Below the pieces are notes generated by a model that saw nothing but the letters and a program-made list of their open reading frames with translations, ran no database searches and had not been told where the DNA came from. A DNA stretch of 64,000 bases from Blattabacterium cuenoti (GTDB taxonomy: Bacteria; Bacteroidota; Bacteroidia; Flavobacteriales; Blattabacteriaceae), in NCBI RefSeq assembly GCF_014251235.1, contig NZ_CP059181.1:1-64000 (forward strand), read 5' to 3'. This document shows positions 58,745 through 64,000 of this stretch, one piece after another (the stretch's first letter is position 1; the number at the start of each line of letters is the position of its first letter). The translations under genes were made by a program, and so were the position numbers.

Positions 58745-59087
58745 ATTTTATACAATTTGTCTAAATTTTTTTCCCCCCCCCCTTTGATTTTCTTTTAATG
58801 ATCATGAATTTTTAATTCAAGAAAAAAAAGAAAATCATCTTTCTACTTTAATAAACAAAGAAGAAAATCTTTTTCAAGAGAGAATAAACTTATTATTCAT
58901 CTTTTCTTTTCTTCTTCTAAACTATGTGCTAGTCATTTTTTTTAACTAAAGAAAAGAAAATAAATATTCAAATTTTTGATACAAAAAAAAAGTATTTTTT
59001 CTTACTTGTAAAATTGGTTTAGTAAGTAAATACAATTATAAAAAAGATTCTAATTATTAATTAATCATTCTTAAAAATGATTATTTT
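58745..59087. other. Gene-poor gap of 343 bases with a C10 tract
   Basis: This is the largest non-coding stretch in the window. It begins just after sucB with a run of ten C (58773-58782), then AT-rich, purine/pyrimidine-biased sequence. One plus-strand frame without a start codon (58788-58949) is open for 53 codons and would encode an acidic, then hydrophobic peptide (EKKENHLSTLINKEEN, later LLFIFSFLLLNYVLVIFF). It could join ATG 58798 only if one T were added at 58809-58813. No tRNA, structured RNA or terminator is recognisable. It could be the decayed remains of a small gene. Confidence 0.6.
58773..58782. repeat. Homopolymeric C10 tract
   Basis: Ten consecutive C residues directly after a T-run, 29 bases beyond the sucB stop. 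It is the longest G/C homopolymer seen in the window, in sequence otherwise overwhelmingly A/T. Confidence 0.95.
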
Positions 59088-59639
59088 TTATCTTATAAGA
59101 GGATTCTGTTTATTTATATTTCCAACATGCATTTGTTTCATTTTTATTTTTATGATTTTTATTTGTTCATGTAGTAGACCATATTTGTCTGTTTTCTTAG
59201 CTTCTATTAATAATAACTCAGCTTTTTTTTTATCTCCCCTTGATAGGCAAGCTATAGCTAGATTTAATTTAGCTATAGCTTTATTTTGTTGAAAGTGTAA
59301 ACCAATATCTAAAGCTTTTTTCATATATTTCTCAGATTTCTGAATATCTGATTCTGAATATAGAATTCCATAAAGAAAGTAATAATAAGCCATTTGACTT
59401 TGAGTTAATTGTTTTTTTGGATTTTTTATATATTCTAAATATTTTTTTAAACCTTTCATATCTTTCTTCTTTATTTTAAGAAAAGCTAATAATAAAAATT
59501 CATTCCTAAAAATGAAAAATAAAGGAAAAAGACTAATTAATAGAAAAATTAATCCTAATGAATAATTTTTTTTGGATAAAAAAATAATAGATCCTATTAC
59601 AATTATAAAAAATAAAATTTTTTTTGTAATCTTTTTCAT
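59088..59639 (-). CDS. Small membrane-anchored TPR-like protein, function unknown
   Basis: The 183-residue product has two hydrophobic N-terminal segments (about 8-25 and 30-46), then a helical region resembling two TPR units: QMAYYYFLYGILYSESDIQKSEKYMKKALDIGL, then NKAIAKLNLAIACLSRGDKKKAELLLIEAKK. I chose ATG 59639, nine bases after the esterase stop, over TTG 59678, which would overlap it by 31 bases. Similar small two-helix plus TPR proteins occur in flavobacteria without assigned function. It probably acts as a membrane-tethered scaffold facing the cytoplasm, but this is inference. Confidence 0.75.
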   Translation of the reverse strand: MKKITKKILFFIIVIGSIIFLSKKNYSLGLIFLLISLFPLFFIFRNEFLLLAFLKIKKKDMKGLKKYLEYIKNPKKQLTQSQMAYYYFLYGILYSESDIQKSEKYMKKALDIGLHFQQNKAIAKLNLAIACLSRGDKKKAELLLIEAKKTDKYGLLHEQIKIIKIKMKQMHVGNINKQNPLIR

Positions 59640-59647
59640 TATGATAT

Positions 59648-60313
59648 TTAATATTTTTGTTTTTTGATTTTTATCCAATTAATAAGGTCATTATAATTAG
59701 AATTACATAAAGTATGTCCAGAATCATATTCTTTATATAAGACAGAAAGAACTTTTTTTTTTTTTAAAAATTCAAAACTTTTTTTAGACCAACTTATAGG
59801 AATAATAGGATCATATATTCCATGAGAAATAAAAAAGTCTAAATTTTTATAAGCCTCCTCTTCTATTGTTTTTGGTAAAATTCTTTTTTCTAAATATCCA
59901 CTAAGAGCTATTATTTTTTTTACTTTATGATATTTTCTTATAGCTATAGCATAACTCAAAATAGCTCCTTGACTGAATCCACATAACCATACTTGATTTA
60001 ATAAATTATATTCTTTAATAGCTTCATCTATAAAAAAAGAGATTTTTTCAATCGTTTTTTTTGCTTGTAAAATATTAATAAATTTTTCTTCATGATTAAA
60101 ATCTATATCATACCATGAATATTTATCTAAACCTATAGAATTCAGTCCTTGAATACTGATTATAAAAAAACTATCTGGAATATCTTGATGAAAAGAAAAA
60201 ATATCTTTTTCATTACTACCATATCCATGAATCATTAAAAAAAGAGGATGTTTTATTTTATTTTTTATTGGCTCTTTTATTTTATGTTTAATAGAAAGTT
60301 TATCTAAAAGCAT
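59648..60313 (-). CDS. Alpha/beta-hydrolase, phospholipase/carboxylesterase family
   Basis: Predicted serine esterase of the acyl-protein thioesterase/carboxylesterase type. The 221-residue protein has LFLMIHGYGSNEKDIFSFHQ (oxyanion region), the nucleophile elbow GFSQGAILSYA near 112, the Asp in ISHGIYDPIIPI and the His in DSGHTLCNSN, so the catalytic triad is complete. Length is normal. It contains an A13 run in the coding strand (59753-59765) encoding four lysines, a slippage risk. The physiological substrate is unknown. It pairs with the TPR-like gene, nine bases apart. Confidence 0.86.
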   Translation of the reverse strand: MLLDKLSIKHKIKEPIKNKIKHPLFLMIHGYGSNEKDIFSFHQDIPDSFFIISIQGLNSIGLDKYSWYDIDFNHEEKFINILQAKKTIEKISFFIDEAIKEYNLLNQVWLCGFSQGAILSYAIAIRKYHKVKKIIALSGYLEKRILPKTIEEEAYKNLDFFISHGIYDPIIPISWSKKSFEFLKKKKVLSVLYKEYDSGHTLCNSNYNDLINWIKIKKQKY

Positions 60314-60505
60314 TTTTATTTTATTTACAATTTTTTATCTACTATATATTCGATTTTAAAAAAAAGAAGAAATTCTTCAGTTAAACTTGAATCACAAAGT
60401 TTTATGTGAATTTAAAATTCTGCATATTAAAATATAAAGAAAGAGGATTCAAACATAAACGATTTTTAGTTTAAATTTACTATAAAAAATATTTAGAATA
60501 TATAA

Positions 60506-61726
60506 ATGAATCTACATGAATTTCAGGGAAGAGAAATATTAAAAAATTTTTTAATTGAAAAAAATATTCCTGATGGAATTGTGGCTTCTACTCCTGAAGA
60601 AGCGGTAAAAGCGGCTAAAATAATCTTTAAAAGAACTAAAAAAAAATCCTTAGTTATAAAAGCTCAAATACATGCAGGTGGTCGTGGAAAAGGTGGAGGA
60701 ATAAAAGTAGCTAACTCTTTAGATGAAGTATATAATAAATCAAAAAATATTTTAGGAAAGTATCTAGTTACTCCACAAACTTCAAAAAAAGGAAAATTGG
60801 TTCGAAAAATTCTTATTTCAGAAGATGTGTATTTCAATGAAAATAGATTTTCTAAACCTAAAGAATTTTACTTTTCTATATTATTCAATAGGGAAATTGA
60901 AAAAAATGTAATTCTTTATTCTAAAGAGGGAGGAATAGATATAGAAGATGTATTTGATAAATGTAAAAGTAAAATATATAAGGAAACTATAGATCCATTT
61001 ATTGGATTACAATTATTTCAGATCAGAAAAATTGGTTTTTTCCTAGGTTTAGGAGGAGGGGAAGTATTAAAAAATTTTATACATTTTGTTTTTTCTATTT
61101 ACAAGGTTTATTTATCGATTGATGCTTTATTATTAGAAATAAACCCTCTTATTTATACTACTTACGATCATAAAATTATAGCAGTAGATATAAAAATAAT
61201 ACTGGATGATAACGCTTTGTTTCGTCAGAAACAATACGCAGATATGCGTGACATAGAAGAAGAAGAACCTATTGAAATAGAAGCTATGAAAGCTAATTTA
61301 AATTTTTTAAAACTTGATGGAAATGTAGGATGTATGGTTAATGGTGCTGGTTTAGCTATGGCTACTATGGATATGATAAAATCTTGTGGTGGAAACCCAT
61401 CTAATTTCCTAGATATAGGTGGTTCTGCTGATAAGGAACGAGTAGAAGAAGCCTTTCGTATCCTTTTAAAGGATCCATCTATAAAAGCTATGTTTATAAA
61501 CATTTTTGGAGGAATTGTACGTTGTGATACAGTTGCAGAGGGAATAATTAACTCTTATAAAAAAAGTAATCAGAAAATAAAAATACCTATCATTGTTCGT
61601 TTACAAGGAACAAATGAATTTATAGCAAAAGATAAACTTGAAAACAGTAAACTTCCGATTTATTCCACTCATACTTTAAAAGAGGCTTCCGATAAGCTTA
61701 AGAGATTATTACTAATAAAAAAATAA
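60506..61726 (+). CDS. sucC: Succinyl-CoA synthetase, beta subunit
   Basis: Beta subunit of succinyl-CoA ligase, linking the TCA cycle to substrate-level ATP/GTP formation. The 406-residue protein opens MNLHEFQGREILKNFLI and has the ATP-grasp elements VIKAQIHAGGRGKGGGIKVA near 51. ALLLEINPLIYT carries the metal ligands, and the C-terminal CoA-ligase domain has GCMVNGAGLAMATMDMIK and FLDIGGSADKERVEEAF, plus INIFGGIVRCDTVAEGI. Length is typical. The alpha subunit SucD is not in the window. It sits one base before dnaX on the same strand. Confidence 0.97.
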   Translation: MNLHEFQGREILKNFLIEKNIPDGIVASTPEEAVKAAKIIFKRTKKKSLVIKAQIHAGGRGKGGGIKVANSLDEVYNKSKNILGKYLVTPQTSKKGKLVRKILISEDVYFNENRFSKPKEFYFSILFNREIEKNVILYSKEGGIDIEDVFDKCKSKIYKETIDPFIGLQLFQIRKIGFFLGLGGGEVLKNFIHFVFSIYKVYLSIDALLLEINPLIYTTYDHKIIAVDIKIILDDNALFRQKQYADMRDIEEEEPIEIEAMKANLNFLKLDGNVGCMVNGAGLAMATMDMIKSCGGNPSNFLDIGGSADKERVEEAFRILLKDPSIKAMFINIFGGIVRCDTVAEGIINSYKKSNQKIKIPIIVRLQGTNEFIAKDKLENSKLPIYSTHTLKEASDKLKRLLLIKK

Positions 61727-61727
61727 T

Positions 61728-63197
61728 ATGGATAAGATTTTTTCTTATATTGGATGGACGTTTAAGTATAGACCTGTAAACTGGAATGAAGTAATAGGAC
61801 AAAATAAGATTATTCATCTTATAATAAATACTATTAAAAAAAATTTTTTATCTCAAATTTTGCTTTTTTCAGGACCTAAAGGTGTTGGAAAAAATACATG
61901 TGCAAGAATATTAGCCAATGAATTGAATTTCTTTTCTAAGAAAGATTCTTCTCTAAATATTTTTAATATTAATGGAATCTTTAACCATTCAGAAGAATTT
62001 ATTTGTAAAATAATTAAAAAAATACGTTTATTCCCAAAGGAAGGGAAGTATAATATACTTATATTGAATAACATTCATCATATAAACAAAAATTATTTTT
62101 TATCTATAATAGATAATCCTCCTCCACATGTTCTGTTTGTTTTTTGTACGGAAAAACAAACAGAAATTATAAATTATATTCTTCATATTCATAGTTATCA
62201 AATTTATGAATTTGAACATATTTCATTAAAAAAAATTTTTTTTTACCTGAAAAAAATAGCAGAAAAAGAAGGTCTTAAAATAGATAATGAAGCCCTATTT
62301 ATCATTTCTAAATATGGAAATGGATCCATAGAAAAGGCTATTCTAACTTTAGAAAAGTTAAGTTTCTTTCAACAAGAAAATAGAATATCTAGTGAATTGG
62401 TTATGGAAAAATTAGGAATTCTTCAAAAAGAAGAATATTTTAAAATAACTGATTATATTTTAGATGGAAAAAAATCAAATATTTTAATTTTTTTGGATAA
62501 AATTTTTCAGAAAAAAATTAATCCTATCAGTTTTATAGATGGATTAATTAATCATTTTAGACATCTTTTTTTATCTAAAAACATAGAAACATTATTTCTT
62601 TTAAAGTGTGAAAAAAAAAATATAAAATTTTATATAGAACAATCAAAGAGATTGTATCCTTCTTTTTTAATCAAATCTTTGATAAGATTACACAAAATAA
62701 AAAAAGAATTTTATAATTACAGTGCTGATTATTTATTAATAGAAATTAATTTGCTTCAATTAACAAAAGATTTAGATCTTTATTTTAAAGATAAATATGA
62801 TTCTTATAAAAAAAATCCTAATCAGTTTAAAAAAAAAATTAAAGTTTTGGAAGAAAACTGGAAAAATTTTCTTCAGAAACTTTCTGAAAGGATTAAACCT
62901 AACTATTTAATTTTTTTAGAAAAAATTAAATTTTCTTTTTCTAAAGATAGAATATTGTTAGTCGTTCCTTATGAATTATATACTTGTGAATTTTATTTTT
63001 TTATAAAAACATATTTTCTTAAGTATATAAGAAAAAAATTGAATGAAAAAAATTTAGAATTCAAAATTGAAATAAAAGAAAAAAATGTAGATGATTTTTC
63101 AGTAAAAAAAGAAAATTCCTTATTTCATAATAATAAGTTAGTTGATCAATTAATTGAAAGATTAGAATTGAAAATTTCATCCTCTATTTTATTATAA
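61728..63197 (+). CDS. dnaX: DNA polymerase III gamma/tau-like subunit with degenerate ATPase site
   Basis: Clamp-loader subunit homologous to DnaX. The 489-residue protein opens like the family (FKYRPVNWNEVIGQNKIIHLI) and has an AAA+ core with SGPKGVGKNTCARILANELN, where Walker A Thr/Ser is Asn56. Walker B reads LILNNIHHI (Asn114-Asn115) instead of the usual D-E. The four-cysteine zinc module normally between them is missing, and ILHIHSYQIYEF stands where LSR-C normally supplies the arginine finger. The C-terminal collar and a tau-like tail with a positively charged end remain. It likely keeps a structural/tau role but not ATP hydrolysis. HolB is an alternative but less likely, because the N-terminus is DnaX-like. 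It starts one base after sucC. Confidence 0.84.
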   Translation: MDKIFSYIGWTFKYRPVNWNEVIGQNKIIHLIINTIKKNFLSQILLFSGPKGVGKNTCARILANELNFFSKKDSSLNIFNINGIFNHSEEFICKIIKKIRLFPKEGKYNILILNNIHHINKNYFLSIIDNPPPHVLFVFCTEKQTEIINYILHIHSYQIYEFEHISLKKIFFYLKKIAEKEGLKIDNEALFIISKYGNGSIEKAILTLEKLSFFQQENRISSELVMEKLGILQKEEYFKITDYILDGKKSNILIFLDKIFQKKINPISFIDGLINHFRHLFLSKNIETLFLLKCEKKNIKFYIEQSKRLYPSFLIKSLIRLHKIKKEFYNYSADYLLIEINLLQLTKDLDLYFKDKYDSYKKNPNQFKKKIKVLEENWKNFLQKLSERIKPNYLIFLEKIKFSFSKDRILLVVPYELYTCEFYFFIKTYFLKYIRKKLNEKNLEFKIEIKEKNVDDFSVKKENSLFHNNKLVDQLIERLELKISSSILL

Positions 63198-63205
63198 GAA
63201 ATAAT

Positions 63206-63322
63206 ATGAAACTGATTCGATATAATATAAAAAATATATTGAGAACAATATTGGATTTATTTGTACAAATGAAAGAGATATTTTATCTTCTTGAAATGAG
63301 TATTTTTATTTTATTTATTTAA
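63206..63322 (+). other. Small open frame upstream of clpC (possible relic)
   Basis: ATG 63206 to TAA 63322 encodes 38 residues (MKLIRYNIKNILRTILDLF, then MKEIFYLLEMSIFILF) with a hydrophobic end. It lies in the 137-base gap between dnaX and clpC, where the missing ClpC N-domain would have been. No convincing similarity to that domain is visible. Its status as a gene is unsupported beyond the open frame. Confidence 0.2.
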
Positions 63323-63334
63323 TGGTTTTAATTT

Positions 63335-64000
63335 ATGATTCATTATTGGTTTTCCTTTTTTTCTTCTACTTCTTCCGATGAAGAAATTCATGATGAAGCC
63401 TCCTTCAGTCATGAAGAATGTAGTAGTACAGGTTCTAGTTATTATGGAGGAACTCCTATAAGGAGCAAAACTCCTGTTCTAGATAATTTTGGAAGGGATT
63501 TAAATTCTATAGCTATTGAAGGAAAATTAGATCCAGTTGTAGGAAGAGATAAAGAAGTTGAACGTGTTTCTCAAATATTGAGCAGAAGAAAAAAAAATAA
63601 TCCTCTTCTTATTGGAGAGCCAGGTGTAGGTAAGTCTGCTATTGCTGAAGGTTTAGCTCTAAGAATTGTACAAAAAAAAGTATCTAGAGTTTTATATAAT
63701 AAAAGGGTAGTTGTATTAGATTTAACTAGTTTGGTTGCTGGAACTAAATATAGGGGACAATTTGAAGAAAGAATGAAATCTATTATAGATGAGTCAGAAA
63801 AAAATTCAGATTTAATTCTTTTTATTGATGAAATTCATACCATCATTGGTGCTGGTGGAACAACAGGTTCTTTAGACGCATCTAATATATTCAAACCTGC
63901 TTTAGCTAGGGGTGATATTCAATGTATTGGAGCAACTACAATAAATGAATATAGACAATATATAGAAAAAGATGGAGCATTAGAACGAAGATTTCAAAAA
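63335..64000 (+). CDS. clpC: ATP-dependent Clp protease ATP-binding subunit ClpC, N-domain absent (3' truncated by window)
   Basis: Hsp100/Clp AAA+ unfoldase that feeds ClpP. The visible 222 residues start at ATG 63335, preceded in frame by a TAA at 63329-63331. The protein opens with an acidic/serine-rich linker ([16 protein letters not shown], then [10 protein letters not shown]), continues with [33 protein letters not shown], Walker [11 protein letters not shown] and Walker [17 protein letters not shown], and goes on past the window end. The linker is the segment that in flavobacterial ClpC joins the N-domain to the first AAA+ domain, so the approximately 150-residue double Clp_N domain is missing. 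ClpP is at 41041. Confidence 0.9.
   Translation, partial: MIHYWFSFFSSTSSDEEIHDEASFSHEECSSTGSSYYGGTPIRSKTPVLDNFGRDLNSIAIEGKLDPVVGRDKEVERVSQILSRRKKNNPLLIGEPGVGKSAIAEGLALRIVQKKVSRVLYNKRVVVLDLTSLVAGTKYRGQFEERMKSIIDESEKNSDLILFIDEIHTIIGAGGTTGSLDASNIFKPALARGDIQCIGATTINEYRQYIEKDGALERRFQK

Noticed and set aside
60314-60505. 192-base gap between the esterase and sucC examined for small RNA or operator.
   Set aside because: Only short weak inverted repeats (for example GAATTTAAAATTC) and no conserved RNA signature are visible.
1-64000. CRISPR arrays, prophage, insertion sequences, integrases, toxin-antitoxin or restriction systems.
   Set aside because: No regularly spaced direct repeats, transposase motifs or accessory defence genes were seen; coding density is uniform housekeeping content.

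Overview
The window is 64 kb of a very AT-rich, densely packed bacterial chromosome. Gene content and order point to a reduced Bacteroidota (Flavobacteriia-type) genome, and I infer a cockroach-endosymbiont type (Blattabacterium or a close relative). The evidence is: nusA-infB; mreB-mreC-mreD-mrdA-rodA; tsaD divergent from tamB; ResB and CcsA fused in one polypeptide; an OstA-like protein with LptD; flippase, dUTPase-like gene and sugar nucleotidyltransferase in that order; a tmRNA tag ending in AFAA; candidate Bacteroidota -7 motifs (TAnnTTTG); almost no Shine-Dalgarno sequences; and the absence of phage, insertion sequences, CRISPR and restriction genes. Species identity was not tested.

Layout. 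1-5.7 kb: nusA, infB and aspS (transcription/translation). 5.7-9 kb: pyrophosphatase and a 2-oxo-acid dehydrogenase E2 on the minus strand, then the NAD(P)HX repair enzyme. 9-16.7 kb, minus strand: the rod-shape/elongasome operon mreB-mreC-mreD-mrdA-rodA, followed by tmRNA and lnt, whose start is damaged or non-canonical. 16.8-25.4 kb: folK, lptD, a RidA-family gene, an OstA-like gene, a class III aminotransferase, truA and an MsbA-like exporter, tightly packed and often overlapping. 25.4-38.5 kb: surA-like chaperone, lptB, thiamine pyrophosphokinase, flavodoxin-fold oxidoreductase, mdh, gcvP, tsaD, the very large tamB and an Lrp-type regulator. 38.6-41.8 kb: a membrane HD phosphohydrolase, three tRNAs (Ser, Pro, Arg) and clpP. 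41.8-47.9 kb: flippase, eroded dUTPase-like gene, sugar nucleotidyltransferase, a 59-residue tatA, lytic transglycosylase, recA and a metallo-beta-lactamase-fold hydrolase. 48-58.7 kb: cytochrome c biogenesis fusion, acyltransferase, alaS, sucA and sucB. 58.7-64 kb: the only sizeable gene-poor gap (with a run of ten C), a small TPR-like membrane protein, an esterase, sucC, a dnaX with a degenerate ATPase site, and the start of a clpC that lacks its N-terminal domain.

How the genes fit together. The window keeps central metabolism (malate dehydrogenase, 2-oxoglutarate dehydrogenase E1/E2, succinyl-CoA ligase, glycine cleavage), information processing (NusA, IF-2, AspRS, AlaRS, TruA, TsaD, RecA, DnaX, tmRNA) and a notably complete Gram-negative envelope kit (LptB, LptD, OstA-like, MsbA-like, SurA, TamB, Lnt, MreBCD/RodA/PBP2, MltD, Tat, flippase). 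Regulation is sparse: one Lrp-type protein is the only recognisable DNA-binding regulator.

No foreign or novel multi-gene system is visible. The unusual signals are structural or degenerative: a perfect 54-bp palindrome inside the thiamine pyrophosphokinase gene, perfect inverted repeats inside tamB, a poly-T frameshift-like start of lnt abutting the tmRNA 3' end, a DnaX that lost Walker A and B residues, a dUTPase homologue without its catalytic motifs, and a ClpC without its N domain.
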